DNA of 64,000 nt from Holosporaceae bacterium (GTDB taxonomy: Bacteria > Pseudomonadota > Alphaproteobacteria > UBA3830), in assembly GCA_031269995.1 (NCBI GenBank), contig JAISYI010000022.1, forward strand, positions 1 through 64,000. The letters are read 5' to 3'. The translations under genes were made by a program, and so were the position numbers. A model generated the notes under the pieces. The model was not told the DNA's origin, did no database searches, and saw only the letters and a program-made list of their open reading frames with translations. Shown here piece after piece: positions 17,672-28,293 of the stretch (position 1 is its first letter; every line of letters starts with the position of its first letter).

Positions 17672-18340
17672 TTATCTCCTTCTTTCCTTTATATTCCATT
17701 TTACAAAACACTCCGTAGCAATCTCTGCAACTTTCTCTGAAGTTCCAGAACCATCTATTATGACACACCGATCTTCATAATAATCGATGAGCGGAGCCGT
17801 AGAACGACTATACTCCTCCAACCGTTTCCGGATTGTTCCTTCTTCGTCGTCTTTCCTCCTGATCAACGGTCCTCCACAGGTACAAACATTACCAGAAGCC
17901 TGCTGCCCATAAATCTTCCCACATATCTCGCAAACCCTTCGCTTCCCAAGCCTACGAAGCACCTCTTCCTCAGAAAGGTCTAGGCACAGCACAGCAACTT
18001 TCCCATCTACCACAACATCAAGCCACTTTGCCTGCAGAACAGTCCTTGGATAACCATCCAATAATAGCGCAGAAGTTTCTCTAGCACAGTCTGTTTCAGC
18101 GGCTCTACAAACTCTGCTTCCGATAAGCTCGTTTACTACATCATCCTCTACCAATCCACCTGCCGCTAACGTTTGCGATATCTTCAGACCCAAAGCAGTC
18201 TTCTTTTCTACTTCATTTCTCAACAAACTACCAGTAGAAAAATGCTCAACAGCGAAGGCTCTAACCATTTGCTCGGCAATTGTTCCCTTTCCAGCGCCTG
18301 GAGGACCAAGAAGAACGATAATTAACTCATCTTCTCTCAT
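17672..18340 (-). CDS. adk: Adenylate kinase
   Basis: Catalyses ATP + AMP to 2 ADP. 222 residues: P-loop GPPGAGKGT (near residue 12), AMP-binding LLLDGYPRT (about 92-100) and the LID. The LID is of the zinc type, with cysteines in CEICGKIY and a second pair near CTCGG, giving a four-cysteine site. The start overlaps the secY stop (ATGA). The secY-adk-rpsM order is the alphaproteobacterial spc-operon end. Confidence 0.97.
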   Translation of the reverse strand: MREDELIIVLLGPPGAGKGTIAEQMVRAFAVEHFSTGSLLRNEVEKKTALGLKISQTLAAGGLVEDDVVNELIGSRVCRAAETDCARETSALLLDGYPRTVLQAKWLDVVVDGKVAVLCLDLSEEEVLRRLGKRRVCEICGKIYGQQASGNVCTCGGPLIRRKDDEEGTIRKRLEEYSRSTAPLIDYYEDRCVIIDGSGTSEKVAEIATECFVKWNIKERRR

Positions 18341-19671
18341 CGCTTTCTTCTATCCATTCTCTTTAGGACCCCTCTATATTGATGAGAAAGAATATGCGTG
18401 TAAACCTGCGATACAGTATCCATCGTAACACCAACGATGATCAAAATCCCTGTTCCACCAAAGAGAAAATGCACGCCAAATTTTGCATTCATTATATCAG
18501 GCAGAATACACACGAAGGACATGTACAGTGCACCCACAGTAGTCAGCCGAGTCAGGATATAATCCAAATAATCCGCCGTTGCCTGCCCAGGACGAACCCC
18601 GGGGATAAACCCTCCAGCCTTTTTTAAATTATCAGCAGTTTCTGTTGGATTAAACACTATCGCAGTATAGAAAAAAGAAAAAAATATGATCAAACCAACC
18701 AACAAGAGAGAAAACAGAGGACCTCCGCGGTCAAAAAATTCGATAAATGCATGCAAATACTCATTCTCCGTGTTCTTGCTCACCAAGTTCCCTAGTAGCA
18801 TCAATGGTATAGACAGGAGAGAATAAGCAAAAATTGGTGGAATAACTCCAGAGGAATTAATTTTCAATGGCATATGATTTCCCTCGCCAAACATTCCCTG
18901 GCCAATCATTGCCTGCCGTTGTGGGTAACTGATGGTAACTTTTCTCTGTGCTCTTTCCACAAATACAACGAAAACGATTACTGCAAACGCAACAGAAAAA
19001 ATGACAATAACAGAAAAAACAGAAAGAGCCCCCGCCCTACCCAACTCGAATATATTTGCTACGCTTGCAGGCATGTTCGCGACAATACCAGCAAAAATAA
19101 GCAACGATGATCCATTTCCCACTCCGCGAGATGTTATCTGCTCCCCTAACCAGACCAGGAATAATGTTCCACAAACCAAAGATGGTACGGCAATAACAGG
19201 AAATAATCCCCCGATGACAACAGGATTGCCTTCGGCACCCATAAGAAGGATACTTATGCCATAGGCTTGAAAACTCGCAATAAAAATTGTCAAATATTTT
19301 GTGTATTGATGGATTTTTCTACGCCCACTTTCACCTTCTTTTTTCAAAGCCTCCAAGGTTGGAGAAACCATGGTAAACAATTGAATAATAATGCTCGAGG
19401 ATATATACGGCATAAGATTTAGCGCAAAAATTGTCATTCTACTAAGCGCTCCACCGGAGAACAGATTGATCATCCACAATAGACCGCTTCCGTGAAGATA
19501 ACGATTGGCCAGTTCTGAGACCGCCCCGGGATCCAAGCCTGGTAGAGGAATATAGGTACCGATGCGGTACACAAACAGAGCCAAAATGGCGAACAGAATT
19601 CTTTTCTTCAGATCTGTCGCTTTTGAGAAGGCCTCTAGACTAACATTTTGATTTAACTGAATACCTGCCAT
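18337..19671 (-). CDS. secY: Protein translocase subunit SecY
   Basis: Channel subunit of SecYEG in the inner membrane. 444 residues with ten membrane helices; the N-terminal KKRILFAILALFVYRIGTYIPLPG, plug-region and the cytosolic loop around PQRQAMIGQG are recognisable. Works with FtsY, also in this window. Eight bases after rplO; ATGA overlap with adk. Confidence 0.98.
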   Translation of the reverse strand: MAGIQLNQNVSLEAFSKATDLKKRILFAILALFVYRIGTYIPLPGLDPGAVSELANRYLHGSGLLWMINLFSGGALSRMTIFALNLMPYISSSIIIQLFTMVSPTLEALKKEGESGRRKIHQYTKYLTIFIASFQAYGISILLMGAEGNPVVIGGLFPVIAVPSLVCGTLFLVWLGEQITSRGVGNGSSLLIFAGIVANMPASVANIFELGRAGALSVFSVIVIFSVAFAVIVFVVFVERAQRKVTISYPQRQAMIGQGMFGEGNHMPLKINSSGVIPPIFAYSLLSIPLMLLGNLVSKNTENEYLHAFIEFFDRGGPLFSLLLVGLIIFFSFFYTAIVFNPTETADNLKKAGGFIPGVRPGQATADYLDYILTRLTTVGALYMSFVCILPDIMNAKFGVHFLFGGTGILIIVGVTMDTVSQVYTHILSHQYRGVLKRMDRRKR

Positions 19672-19679
19672 ACTCTCAC

Positions 19680-20144
19680 CTAAATAATCACCACTTTTCC
19701 ACCGGCACTTTCCACAGCATGAACCGCTGCCTTGGATGCATGCATGACAGAAATACTCAGAGCAATGGACAGTTTCCCCTTTGCAAGAAGCCGCAGAGAC
19801 GCCGCTGTATCCCTAACTGCCTTAACAGATTTCAACAATTCCAGCGTCACTCCCTGGCTAGTAGGCAGAACTCCAGTATCGCAAAGCCGTTGTAAATCGC
19901 CCACATTAATGTAGGCCAGCAATCCTCTATTCTTTCTAGACACGAAACCACGCTTCGGCAACCGCCGATAAACAGGCATCTGCCCGCCTTCAAACCATTT
20001 AACTGTTCCGCGTCCGGATCTTGCTTTTCCACCCTTGTGCCCATAGGAGCACGTCTTGCCGCAGCCGCTACCGATTCCTCTTCCCAAAGCTTTCCGATCG
20101 ATACCGTTACGCATCTTCAGAGTATTCAGAGAAATACTAGTCAT
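19680..20144 (-). CDS. rplO: 50S ribosomal protein L15
   Basis: 154-residue L15, a late-assembling protein near the central protuberance. The basic glycine-rich N-terminus (GRGIGSGCGKTCSYGHKG) and PVYRRLPKRGF are diagnostic. Overlaps the 3' end of rpmD by 8 bases. Confidence 0.97.
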   Translation of the reverse strand: MTSISLNTLKMRNGIDRKALGRGIGSGCGKTCSYGHKGGKARSGRGTVKWFEGGQMPVYRRLPKRGFVSRKNRGLLAYINVGDLQRLCDTGVLPTSQGVTLELLKSVKAVRDTAASLRLLAKGKLSIALSISVMHASKAAVHAVESAGGKVVII

Positions 20145-20337
20145 GGGACTCCTCCACAGTCACCAGATGGGAAACCTTTTTGACAAGCCCCCTGGTGCAG
20201 CCATTATCATCCAAGGATACTTTTTTCCTTATTCGCCCTAACCCAAGCGCCTTCAAACTCTGCACTACTGACTTCTCACAACGACAACCACTCCTGACTT
20301 GCATAACCGAAAACTTTTTTGCTTTCTCCATCGCCAT
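20137..20337 (-). CDS. rpmD: 50S ribosomal protein L30
   Basis: About 66 residues. Core VMQVRSGCRCEKSVVQSLKALGL followed by RKKVSLDD matches the short bacterial L30. The ATG at 20337 is taken; a GTG at 20340 and a second ATG at 20331 are alternatives. Sits between rpsE and rplO as in the canonical spc operon. Confidence 0.94.
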   Translation of the reverse strand: MAMEKAKKFSVMQVRSGCRCEKSVVQSLKALGLGRIRKKVSLDDNGCTRGLVKKVSHLVTVEESHD

Positions 20338-20342
20338 CACCG

Positions 20343-20858
20343 TTACTTTACAGAGAACGCCCGGCGCGAGGTGACTTCCCCAATTCTTTTACCGCGTTTT
20401 CCTGCAATAAACTTTGGAGAAACCGTCGCCTGCAACGCAACAAACGTTGCTCTCACCATGTTATGGGGATTCGCCGACCCCACGCACTTACTGACAACAT
20501 CCTGAATACCTAGAGCCTCGAATACAGATCGCATTGCTCCACCTGCAATGATACCCGTGCCGGATACAGCCGCACGCAGAACGACTCTACCTGCGCCAAA
20601 ATGGCCAACCACATCGTGATGAAGAGTTCTACCTTCCCTCATGGGTATTCGCACCAACGATCTCTTCGCACGATCGGATGCTTTCTTTACAGCATCAGCC
20701 ACCTCGCGCGCTTTCCCATTAGCATACCCAACGCGTCCTTTACCATCGCCTATAACAACAAGAGCAGAAAAAGAAAACCTTTTTCCACCCTTCACCACCT
20801 TGGCTACACGATTGATTGCCACAAGCTTCTCTGTATACGCAACTTCTTCACGACTCAT
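20343..20858 (-). CDS. rpsE: 30S ribosomal protein S5
   Basis: About 171 residues. S5 helps form the mRNA entry and controls decoding fidelity. The double-stranded RNA-binding N-terminal domain ([28 protein letters not shown]) and the C-terminal S5 fold ([19 protein letters not shown]) are intact. The ATG at 20858 is preferred over an upstream TTG at 20864. Confidence 0.98.
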   Translation of the reverse strand: MSREEVAYTEKLVAINRVAKVVKGGKRFSFSALVVIGDGKGRVGYANGKAREVADAVKKASDRAKRSLVRIPMREGRTLHHDVVGHFGAGRVVLRAAVSGTGIIAGGAMRSVFEALGIQDVVSKCVGSANPHNMVRATFVALQATVSPKFIAGKRGKRIGEVTSRRAFSVK

Positions 20859-20870
20859 AAACAATATTCC

Positions 20871-21230
20871 TTAAAATAATAAACCGCCGCCGCGAGCTCC
20901 TTCGGCTAATATTTTCACCCTCCCGTGATAACTATAGCCTCCACGATCAAATACCACCTTACTTACTCCATCTGCCAGAGCCCGTTCGGCAATGATTCTT
21001 CCCACCTGGGACACCGCATCGCGACTTAACCGTTTCGGACTCTCCGCAATTGCTTTATCTAGGGTAGACGCAGAACATAGCGTCCTTCCGCAAGAATCAT
21101 CTATTATTTGTGCATAAATATGCCTACCAGACCGGAATACAGATAACCTCGGCCGACCGCAAGCATTATGCCGCACACGGTATCGAACTCTAGTCGCACG
21201 ACGGCAAAAATTCTCCCCAAACCGTGACAT
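20871..21230 (-). CDS. rplR: 50S ribosomal protein L18
   Basis: 119-residue L18, which binds 5S rRNA with L5. The segment [18 protein letters not shown] and the C-terminal [22 protein letters not shown] are diagnostic. Two bases downstream of rplF. Confidence 0.97.
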   Translation of the reverse strand: MSRFGENFCRRATRVRYRVRHNACGRPRLSVFRSGRHIYAQIIDDSCGRTLCSASTLDKAIAESPKRLSRDAVSQVGRIIAERALADGVSKVVFDRGGYSYHGRVKILAEGARGGGLLF

Positions 21231-21232
21231 GT

Positions 21233-21766
21233 TTATTTCTTTTTCCCTTCCTTGCGATACACATACTGCCCCTCAATGATCACACCCTTCCCTTTATACG
21301 GCTCTGGAGGGCGAAATTTCTGCAATCTCTTTACTGTCTCTCCGACGCGCTGACTATTTGCTCCCGAAACTACAATACACGTCGGACTCTCGCAAACAAT
21401 CTTTACATCCTCAGAAATCGGAAAAACTATGTCGTGGCTATATCCAAGCTGCATAACCAGATTCTTGCCCTGAATACTAGCTTTATAGCCGACACCAACC
21501 AAATTTACCTTTTTCACGAAAACAGCAGCCAGGCCAGTGATCGCTTTTGCGACAATCGCTCGACTAGTCCCCCACATGGAACGAGCAGTACAACTTTCAT
21601 CGGCGGGAGAAAACACGATCTTCCCATCGGAAACATCCACCACAACTTCTTCCCTAAGCTTGAACGAAAATTCACCGTTTTTTCCTTTTCCAGTCAGCAC
21701 GTTGTCAGCGAACGAAACGCTTACTCCCTCTGGAATGGTTACTGGATGCTTTCCTACTCTAGACAT
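21233..21766 (-). CDS. rplF: 50S ribosomal protein L6
   Basis: 177-residue L6 near the factor-binding site. [15 protein letters not shown] start and the C-terminal rRNA-binding [10 protein letters not shown] motif are present. Three bases after rpsH. Confidence 0.98.
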   Translation of the reverse strand: MSRVGKHPVTIPEGVSVSFADNVLTGKGKNGEFSFKLREEVVVDVSDGKIVFSPADESCTARSMWGTSRAIVAKAITGLAAVFVKKVNLVGVGYKASIQGKNLVMQLGYSHDIVFPISEDVKIVCESPTCIVVSGANSQRVGETVKRLQKFRPPEPYKGKGVIIEGQYVYRKEGKKK

Positions 21767-21769
21767 TTG

Positions 21770-22159
21770 TCAATAAACCCTACACAAAATCTCTCCGCCG
21801 ACGTTTTTCTCCCGAGCCTCGGCGTCAGACATTACCCCTTTGGACGTGGATAATACATACACGCCAAAACCATTAAAAAACGGCCTAATTTTTTTCAAAC
21901 TCGAATATCTACGACAACTAAGCTTTGATACGCGATCTAATACATTTATCACAGGTTTTCCGTCGTAATATCGAAGGGTAACTCGTAGAATTGATCGCCC
22001 AGCATCCACAACCTCATCGTAGTCACTTACATACCCCTCCTTAATTAGAACCCGAAGAATATTCGCCTTAACCTTGGACGCAGGAATATCCACCGTACGA
22101 AATAATCTCTGGCAGGCATTCTTAATTCTGGCCAACATATCGGCAATTGGATCCGTCAT
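21770..22159 (-). CDS. rpsH: 30S ribosomal protein S8
   Basis: 129-residue S8, a primary 16S rRNA binder that represses its own operon in E. coli. MTDPIADMLARIKNACQR start and the C-terminal LSTSKGVMSDAEAREKNVGGE are standard. Confidence 0.98.
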   Translation of the reverse strand: MTDPIADMLARIKNACQRLFRTVDIPASKVKANILRVLIKEGYVSDYDEVVDAGRSILRVTLRYYDGKPVINVLDRVSKLSCRRYSSLKKIRPFFNGFGVYVLSTSKGVMSDAEAREKNVGGEILCRVY

Positions 22160-22171
22160 CTGTCCCCCTCC

Positions 22172-22477
22172 TTACCAACTAGCCTTACGGATTCCTGGAA
22201 TTAATCCCTCGGCAGCCATTTCCCTAATCATAATACGAGAAAGATTGAACTTCCTATACACTCCCCGGGCACGGCCAGTGATTATACACCTATTACGTAT
22301 ACGAGTCGCAGAAGAGTTTCTTGGCATTCTAGCCAATTTCAGCTGAGCAGCAAAACGCTCCTCCGGTGACAGCGACCGATTCATAGCAACGTCTTTAAGT
22401 GCGGAACGGGTGACCTTCTTCGAGGCGACCTTCTTGCAAACCATTTTTGCCTTTTCTATGCTACTCAATCGTGCCAT
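22172..22477 (-). CDS. rpsN: 30S ribosomal protein S14
   Basis: 101-residue S14 of the long, zinc-free (C-minus) type usual in proteobacteria. The conserved [17 protein letters not shown] and C-terminal PGIRKASW are present, and no CxxC pair is seen. Confidence 0.98.
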   Translation of the reverse strand: MARLSSIEKAKMVCKKVASKKVTRSALKDVAMNRSLSPEERFAAQLKLARMPRNSSATRIRNRCIITGRARGVYRKFNLSRIMIREMAAEGLIPGIRKASW

Positions 22478-22492
22478 TGCAGAAATATCCCC

Positions 22493-23035
22493 CTACGAAA
22501 CAAACGGAAAATCAAATTTCTTCAGCAGCGCCGCAGCCCTCTCATCGCAGCGTGTATTAGTAACAAACACTACATTCAAGCCACGGATGCTTTCCACATC
22601 GCTAATAGCAACCTCAGGGAACACTATCTGTTCGCGAATACCGAGAGAATAGTTCCCATTTCCATCAAACGCCTTCTTCGATAAGCCATGAAAATCCCGA
22701 ACGCGAGGAAGAGCGATATGTATCAAACGATCAAGAAATTCATACATACGCTCCCGGCGGAGAGTTACCATCGCACCAATCTTTTGCCCCTGCCGCAATT
22801 TAAATGTCGCGATGGACTTCTTTGATATTGTTGCAACAGCCTTCTGCCCCGCGATCATAGTAAGTTCCTCGATTGCCTGCTTCACATGCTTACTGTCTGA
22901 GGTTCCCTCCCCTACTCCCATATTCAAAACAATTTTTTGCAGACGGGGCACTTCAAAATTGTTCTTTAATCCCAACTCCACCTTGAGCTGTGGAACAATT
23001 TCATTGAAATAACAATCCCTCAAACGAGCCATCAT
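22493..23035 (-). CDS. rplE: 50S ribosomal protein L5
   Basis: 180-residue L5, a 5S rRNA binder contacting P-site tRNA and S13. [16 protein letters not shown] and the C-terminal [24 protein letters not shown] are diagnostic. Two consecutive ATG codons (23035, 23032) could serve as start. Confidence 0.98.
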   Translation of the reverse strand: MMARLRDCYFNEIVPQLKVELGLKNNFEVPRLQKIVLNMGVGEGTSDSKHVKQAIEELTMIAGQKAVATISKKSIATFKLRQGQKIGAMVTLRRERMYEFLDRLIHIALPRVRDFHGLSKKAFDGNGNYSLGIREQIVFPEVAISDVESIRGLNVVFVTNTRCDERAAALLKKFDFPFVS

Positions 23036-23040
23036 CCCAC

Positions 23041-23355
23041 CTAGCTTATCACAGACCCTGTGCGTTTAGAGACACGCACTTTTTTCCTATCTACCAACTT
23101 CATCGCAATTTTCACTGGTTTATCATCCGTCGAGTCGATCAGCATTACATTGGACGCATGTATGGACATCTCTTTCTTCACAATACCCCCAGCATTTTTC
23201 ATGGACGGCTTCTGATGTCTCGTATGCATATTCACGCCCTTAACAACTACCCGCCGTGCATCCCTCAATACCCGCAAAACCTCTCCCTTAACTCCTCGAT
23301 CGACTCCTGTAATAACTTGGACAATGTCGCCTTTTTTTACTCGCCAACTAGCCAT
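23041..23355 (-). CDS. rplX: 50S ribosomal protein L24
   Basis: About 104 residues. The KOW motif ([20 protein letters not shown]) and [12 protein letters not shown] are standard for this assembly initiator. The ATG at 23355 overlaps the rplN stop (TGATG); a GTG at 23358 is an alternative. Confidence 0.97.
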   Translation of the reverse strand: MASWRVKKGDIVQVITGVDRGVKGEVLRVLRDARRVVVKGVNMHTRHQKPSMKNAGGIVKKEMSIHASNVMLIDSTDDKPVKIAMKLVDRKKVRVSKRTGSVIS

Positions 23356-23723
23356 CACAACACCTCAGGAGCCAAAGAAACAATTTTCATCATATTTGCC
23401 GAGCGGAGCTCCCTGGTAACGGGCCCGAAGACACGCGTACCAATTGGCTCGCCCTGCTTGTTTATCAAAACCGCCGCGTTTTTATCGAAACGAATTACGC
23501 TTCCATCTTTGCGAAATATAGGGGCAGCGGTACGAACAACCATCGCCTGCACCACTTCCCCCGCCTTGACCTTCCCTCTGGGGATCGCATTCTTTACTGA
23601 CGCGACAATTACATCACCAACCCGGGCATACCGCTTGCCAGCCCCCCCCAATACTTTTATGCACATAATTTCCTTAGCTCCGGAATTATCTGCTACAGCC
23701 AAGCGAGTTTGCATCTGGATCAT
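23355..23723 (-). CDS. rplN: 50S ribosomal protein L14
   Basis: 122 residues from the ATG at 23723, the normal family length. [19 protein letters not shown] start, CIKVLGG and the C-terminal [11 protein letters not shown] are diagnostic of L14, which contacts L19 and 16S rRNA at bridge B8. The frame open further upstream belongs to rpsQ sequence. Confidence 0.98.
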   Translation of the reverse strand: MIQMQTRLAVADNSGAKEIMCIKVLGGAGKRYARVGDVIVASVKNAIPRGKVKAGEVVQAMVVRTAAPIFRKDGSVIRFDKNAAVLINKQGEPIGTRVFGPVTRELRSANMMKIVSLAPEVL

Positions 23724-23974
23724 TGCAGAATTCCTCCGGCAGACTTTACCCCAAGCACAATCCAATGCTTAGTCTTAGATAGGGGGCGAGTTTCGCCGAT
23801 CACAACATTATCCCCGATATTACAAGTATTTTCCGCATCATGCGCATGAAATTTCTTTGTAAGATTTCTGTATTTCTTATATTTAGGATGCCTTATCCTC
23901 CTGGTTACTAAAACAGTCACGGTCTTATCGCAGGCATTTTTAGTGACAACTCCTTCCAAAACAAACCTAGACAT
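23720..23974 (-). CDS. rpsQ: 30S ribosomal protein S17
   Basis: 84 residues from the ATG at 23974. OB-fold protein with [17 protein letters not shown] and [18 protein letters not shown]. It overlaps the rpmC stop by eight bases and ends in an ATGA-type overlap with rplN. Confidence 0.97.
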   Translation of the reverse strand: MSRFVLEGVVTKNACDKTVTVLVTRRIRHPKYKKYRNLTKKFHAHDAENTCNIGDNVVIGETRPLSKTKHWIVLGVKSAGGILQ

Positions 23975-24152
23975 TCTTGCCTTCCACATTCTCTAGTAAT
24001 CGTACACACTTTGCCACATTTTTGCGAGCTTTTTTTACAACATGTGGTGAAACACTCTCTCCCAAAATTCGACGAAATCGAATTCTCATCAACTCCAACT
24101 TGGCAGAGTCTACCTCAACGGCCAACGATCGATCAACATCCCGCCTAGCCAT
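23967..24152 (-). CDS. rpmC: 50S ribosomal protein L29
   Basis: 61-residue two-helix L29 at the exit tunnel, a docking site for SRP and trigger factor. The ATG at 24152 has AGGAGG upstream, lying inside the last codons of rplP. The usual LRxxKFRL segment reads [14 protein letters not shown], so it is somewhat divergent; context settles the call. Confidence 0.92.
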   Translation of the reverse strand: MARRDVDRSLAVEVDSAKLELMRIRFRRILGESVSPHVVKKARKNVAKCVRLLENVEGKNV

Positions 24153-24564
24153 CGCCCCCTCCTCTTGCGACAATTTTCGTCTGGATAGGTAATTTTGCAG
24201 CAGCCAACCCCAATGCCTCCTTGGCCACAGACAAGTTAACTCCATCCATCTCGAACAAGATCATGCCAGGATAAACTCGACAGGCATAATACTCCACAGC
24301 ACCCTTTCCACTACCCATTCTCACTTCGGCAGGCTTCTGCGTAACCGGAATATGCGGATATATTCTGATCCACACCTTACCAACGCGTTTCATGCTCCGG
24401 GTAATCGCCCGGCGAGCAGCCTCTATCTGCGCAGAAGTAATCCTCGACGGAGCCAAAGCCTTCAGACCATAGGACCCAAAACTCAATTGATGTCCGCGCG
24501 AGGCCTTCCCGTGTATTCTTCCCTTAAAAAGCTTCCGAAATTTCATTTTTGCTGGAGATAACAT
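24145..24564 (-). CDS. rplP: 50S ribosomal protein L16
   Basis: 139-residue L16 near the A site. Diagnostic are [17 protein letters not shown] and [19 protein letters not shown]. The last codons encode AGGAGG that serves as ribosome-binding site for rpmC. Confidence 0.98.
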   Translation of the reverse strand: MLSPAKMKFRKLFKGRIHGKASRGHQLSFGSYGLKALAPSRITSAQIEAARRAITRSMKRVGKVWIRIYPHIPVTQKPAEVRMGSGKGAVEYYACRVYPGMILFEMDGVNLSVAKEALGLAAAKLPIQTKIVARGGGDG

Positions 24565-24570
24565 GATAGA

Positions 24571-25248
24571 CTACTCCCTTTCTCGCCTATCCGCGCTATT
24601 CCGCGGAAGGAATATCGACCGGGTATTGAACGTCTCCCCCTTATTTATCCAAACTTTTACGCCGATCGTGCCATAGGTTGTATGGGCAACAGCCAAACTA
24701 TGCTCAATATCTGAGCGGAGTGTCTGCAGAGGTACCTGACCCTCTCTATACCACTCCATCCTCGCAATTTCTGCCCCGCCAAGACGCCCAGAACAATTTA
24801 CACGAATCCCTGCAGCGCCGGCGCGCAGAGTAGACTGCATTGCGCGCTTTACAGCACGACGAAAACCGACTCTTTTCTCGATCTGCGTGGCAATTGATTC
24901 AGCAACAAGCTTCGCGTCCACATCAGGCTTACGAATTTCCACAATATTCAGCGAGATATCCGCCCCAGCGACCGCAGCCAACTCAGCCCGCAATTTCTCT
25001 ATACCATTGCCCTTCTTTCCGATTACCACCCCCGGTCTGGCAGTGTGAATGGTAACAACAACCTTTTTTACAAGTCTATCCAGAAGAATTTTCGACACCC
25101 CAGCCTGCGCTAACTTCTTGTTCAAAAATTTTCTCAACTCGAAGTCTTTGCGAACCAGACCAGAATAATTATTCTTGGAATACCAATTTGAACACCATGC
25201 CCGAGTTATTCCTAAACGTAGACAATTCGGGTGTATCTTCTGCCCCAT
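24571..25248 (-). CDS. rpsC: 30S ribosomal protein S3
   Basis: 225 residues from the ATG at 25248 ([14 protein letters not shown]). KH domain with [14 protein letters not shown] and C-terminal domain with [21 protein letters not shown]. Part of the mRNA entry helicase. Confidence 0.98.
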   Translation of the reverse strand: MGQKIHPNCLRLGITRAWCSNWYSKNNYSGLVRKDFELRKFLNKKLAQAGVSKILLDRLVKKVVVTIHTARPGVVIGKKGNGIEKLRAELAAVAGADISLNIVEIRKPDVDAKLVAESIATQIEKRVGFRRAVKRAMQSTLRAGAAGIRVNCSGRLGGAEIARMEWYREGQVPLQTLRSDIEHSLAVAHTTYGTIGVKVWINKGETFNTRSIFLPRNSADRRERE

Positions 25249-25250
25249 AA

Positions 25251-25622
25251 TCAGCCCTCTGCTCCACACAAAACGACCGTCAGATGACTAAACGTCTTCC
25301 GGATCGACCCTCCATTGCCTCGCGCTCGAGCCATAAACCGCTTAAGCGCCATAGCCTTCCCAACATACGCCTCTTTGATCGTCAACCCATCCACATCCAG
25401 ACCAAAGTTGTTCTCTGCATTCGATATCGCAGATAGTACCGTTTTCCTTATGTCCTGAGCAACAGCGCGCTTGCAAAACTTCAGCGCAGTCAATGCATGA
25501 TACACAGGTTTGCCGCGAATCATTTTCGCAACAGCATTTACCTTCCGTGGAGAAAATAAAACCAATCGATCCTTCGCAACCACGCTTATGGAGGAAGAAG
25601 TTCCCCTCAACCGCTTTGACAT
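25251..25622 (-). CDS. rplV: 50S ribosomal protein L22
   Basis: 123-residue L22 whose hairpin lines the exit tunnel. [21 protein letters not shown] and [21 protein letters not shown] match the family, the latter being the extended-loop region linked to macrolide resistance. Confidence 0.97.
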   Translation of the reverse strand: MSKRLRGTSSSISVVAKDRLVLFSPRKVNAVAKMIRGKPVYHALTALKFCKRAVAQDIRKTVLSAISNAENNFGLDVDGLTIKEAYVGKAMALKRFMARARGNGGSIRKTFSHLTVVLCGAEG

Positions 25623-25628
25623 AATCCA

Positions 25629-25910
25629 CTACCCCTTCTTTTCCACTCTCCGGTCCCCTGAATGCCCAGTAAACGTCCTTGTAGGAGCGAACTCCCCGAG
25701 TTTGTGGCCCACCATATTCTCAGTAACCAACACAGGAATAAACTTCCTCCCATTATGGACAGAAAATGTAACTCCGACAAAATCTGGAATTAAAGTAGAC
25801 CGGCGAGACCAAGTTTTTATTGGATCCCTCCGACCAGATTCTCGCAGAACCTGAACCTTCTTTATCAGATATCCATCCACAAAAGGACCTTTCCAAACCG
25901 AACGAGCCAC
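25629..25910 (-). CDS. rpsS: 30S ribosomal protein S19
   Basis: 93 residues. The start is a GTG at 25910 (reading [14 protein letters not shown]), chosen because it matches the family N-terminus, has AGGAGAG seven bases upstream and removes the overlap with rplB that an upstream start at 25946 would make. Core [17 protein letters not shown] and [15 protein letters not shown] are standard. Confidence 0.96.
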   Translation of the reverse strand: MARSVWKGPFVDGYLIKKVQVLRESGRRDPIKTWSRRSTLIPDFVGVTFSVHNGRKFIPVLVTENMVGHKLGEFAPTRTFTGHSGDRRVEKKG

Positions 25911-25918
25911 AGTCTCTC

Positions 25919-26746
25919 CTACTTCTTCCGCTTCGTTAATATACACCTATCAGACGGCTTAGCCTTACGTCTGGTTTTATAGCCCTTAGTAGGCTTCCCC
26001 CATGGGGTAACTGGATGACGTCCGCTCTTGGTCTTCCCTTCGCCACCGCCATGGGGATGGTCAATCGGGTTCATCGCCGAACCCCTGTTTATCGGCCGCC
26101 GTCCCATCCAACGGCTACGACCAGCTTTCCCCAGATTCACGTTCTTTTGATCAGGATTTGAAGCTGCCCCCACCGTTGCGCGACATTCTCCATTGATTAA
26201 TCTCACTTCCCCAGAGGAAAGCTTAACTATCACCTTACCGGAATCTCTTCCAACAATCTGTCCATAGGATCCCGCAGACCTAGCGAATTGCCCACCCTTC
26301 CCTATGCGAAACTCTATGTTATGTACCACAGTACCCACTGGAACATTGATCATTTTCATGCAATTCCCGACTTTTACGTCGGTTTTTTCAGAAGAAATAA
26401 TCTTATCTCCAACTCCTAGCTTCTGCGGAGCAATGATATACGAAAACACTCCATCGGCATATTTTATGAGAGCAATAAATGCGGTCCTATTCGGATCATA
26501 CTCAAGACGCTCGACAGTACCCTCCACATCTATTTTATTCCGGAGAAAATCAATGCGCCGATAGAGCCTTTTATGCCCACCACCTCTGTGCCACGAAGTG
26601 ATATGCCCGTGCACGTTACGGCCGCCGGTAGACGTTTTGCCACAAACCAGCCCCTTGTAAGGCCGACCTTTCCACAGAGAAGACTTGTCAACCAGCACAA
26701 GTCCCCTGCTAGCAGAGGTGGTAGGTTTATAAGCCTTCAAAGCCAT
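25919..26746 (-). CDS. rplB: 50S ribosomal protein L2
   Basis: 275-residue L2 essential for subunit association and peptidyl transfer. KSGGRNxxGHIT-type segment ([21 protein letters not shown]) and the conserved [18 protein letters not shown] with the functionally important His are present. ATG at 26746 overlaps the rplW stop (TGATG). Confidence 0.98.
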   Translation of the reverse strand: MALKAYKPTTSASRGLVLVDKSSLWKGRPYKGLVCGKTSTGGRNVHGHITSWHRGGGHKRLYRRIDFLRNKIDVEGTVERLEYDPNRTAFIALIKYADGVFSYIIAPQKLGVGDKIISSEKTDVKVGNCMKMINVPVGTVVHNIEFRIGKGGQFARSAGSYGQIVGRDSGKVIVKLSSGEVRLINGECRATVGAASNPDQKNVNLGKAGRSRWMGRRPINRGSAMNPIDHPHGGGEGKTKSGRHPVTPWGKPTKGYKTRRKAKPSDRCILTKRKK

Positions 26747-27030
26747 CAAAAACCTCCCTCAAAACTAATGGTCCCCTTAGAAAGCCGAACCACAGCCAAT
26801 TTTTTTGCCTGCGTCTTCCCCAATTTTCCTCGAAAAACCCTCTTCTTTCCCTTTCGATTTTGCACGGTCACCTTTTCAACAGAAACGGCAAAAACTTTTT
26901 CCACTGCCTTCTTTATGTCGTACTTCGTAGCACAACCATGGACATGGAAAACGTGTACCCCATCTTTGCTGGAACTCATTGCCTTTTCAGTCATCACCGG
27001 AGCAATCAAGCAATCATACTCATGCAACAT
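26746..27030 (-). CDS. rplW: 50S ribosomal protein L23
   Basis: About 94 residues. L23 at the exit tunnel docks trigger factor and [16 protein letters not shown] and the loop [18 protein letters not shown] are family signatures. ATG at 27030 lies within the rplD end; an ATG at 27039 is equally possible. Confidence 0.95.
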   Translation of the reverse strand: MLHEYDCLIAPVMTEKAMSSSKDGVHVFHVHGCATKYDIKKAVEKVFAVSVEKVTVQNRKGKKRVFRGKLGKTQAKKLAVVRLSKGTISFEGGF

Positions 27031-27658
27031 TAGAGCCATCCAATAACCGTCTCTGGAGACTATCAACAGAGCCTCTGGTCAAAACAACTTTTTCGTGTCG
27101 TAATCCGTCATATACATTAAAACCAACCACAGGCACTACATCTACATGGTACAAGTTCGAGCAAGCGCTTCGAAAATTTCCGCAATCTCCACCATCATCA
27201 ACAAATAAAGCCGACGAAAACCCTCCACTCCCAAGAATTGCAAGTAGATCTTTCGTCTTTCCAGATTCTACCTGCAGGGTTTCGCAGACAATCAACCTAT
27301 TTTCCCGCATCTTTATAGAGAGCAACGACTTCATTGCCAACTGACGCACCTTTTTATTGATTTTGAACGAATGAGACCGCGGAACAGGACCAAAGCAAAC
27401 CCCGCCGCCGACAAAGATGTTAGCAGTCTTTGCTCCATGCCTGGCATGACCAGTCCCCTTCTGGCGAAACAGCTTTTTCGTGGTACGACTAACATCTCCA
27501 CGATCTTTCGTCGAATGTGCCCCCGTCTGCCGTTTCGCCAATTGCCATCGAACAACATCGGCAACGCACTCATTGCGAGGCTCAATGCAAAAAACTTCCT
27601 CTGCCAGATCAATCTCCCCAGCAGCATCACCAGTCAACTTAATCACAGGAATCTTCAT
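27020..27658 (-). CDS. rplD: 50S ribosomal protein L4
   Basis: 212-residue L4, which reaches the exit tunnel and regulates the S10 operon in E. coli. The tunnel loop KLFRQKGTGHARHGAKTANIFVGGG is intact. ATGA overlap with rplC. Confidence 0.97.
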   Translation of the reverse strand: MKIPVIKLTGDAAGEIDLAEEVFCIEPRNECVADVVRWQLAKRQTGAHSTKDRGDVSRTTKKLFRQKGTGHARHGAKTANIFVGGGVCFGPVPRSHSFKINKKVRQLAMKSLLSIKMRENRLIVCETLQVESGKTKDLLAILGSGGFSSALFVDDGGDCGNFRSACSNLYHVDVVPVVGFNVYDGLRHEKVVLTRGSVDSLQRRLLDGSNVA

Positions 27659-28293
27659 TGCCGAAGTCCCATTTTTACCGCAGCCTGCACAAGAACAACT
27701 CCCCCCTCCGGACCAGGAACTCCGCCATGGACCAGCAACAAATCCCCATCCACACCGTAGACAGATATATTTTGCAGTGTAACGCGGCAGCAGCCCAAAT
27801 GCCCAGCCATTCGTTTCCCCTTAAACACCTTTCCGGGATACTCTCTGTTCCCGGTGGAACCATGGCTCCGGTGCGACACAGATACGCCATGGCTAGCACG
27901 CAATCCCCCGAAATTATGGCGTTTGATTCCACCGGCAAATCCTTTTCCGATAGATGTCCCAGTTACGTCGACGAACTGTCCTTTGCTGAAGCAATCAGCT
28001 CCATAAACATCTCCGGCAGCCAGAGCGTCCAAAGAAGAACCGCGGAACTCCTTCACCATTTTATAGCACCCATGACCCAGCGCGGAAAAGAATCCCTTCA
28101 TCGGCTTCGTGAGCCCGGACTCCTGAGTTTCCTGCGCGCCGACCACAACGGCTTCATAGCCGTGCTTCTCAAGCGTTTTGCGACATAGAACCTTATGGGA
28201 GGGCACCTGTAAAACGGTCAGAGCGAATTCCCGACCATCGTCAGCAAAGACCCTCGTCATCCCCAATTTTTTCCCAAGAACTCCAAAACTCAT
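27655..28293 (-). CDS. rplC: 50S ribosomal protein L3
   Basis: 212-residue L3, an assembly initiator near the peptidyl transferase centre. [10 protein letters not shown] start, [17 protein letters not shown] and [28 protein letters not shown] are diagnostic; the last carries the Gln that is methylated in E. coli only if Q is present, and here the position appears as Asn-Arg-Glu. ATGA overlap with rpsJ. Confidence 0.97.
   Translation of the reverse strand: MSFGVLGKKLGMTRVFADDGREFALTVLQVPSHKVLCRKTLEKHGYEAVVVGAQETQESGLTKPMKGFFSALGHGCYKMVKEFRGSSLDALAAGDVYGADCFSKGQFVDVTGTSIGKGFAGGIKRHNFGGLRASHGVSVSHRSHGSTGNREYPGKVFKGKRMAGHLGCCRVTLQNISVYGVDGDLLLVHGGVPGPEGGVVLVQAAVKMGLRQ

Noticed and set aside
16976-17740. 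254-codon plus-strand open frame opposite rpsK and rpsM
   Set aside because: Antisense to two certain ribosomal genes; low-complexity Ser/Pro/Cys composition and no ribosome-binding site or family likeness.
21224-21853. 209-codon plus-strand open frame opposite rplF
   Set aside because: Shadow of the minus-strand ribosomal genes; composition atypical for a protein.
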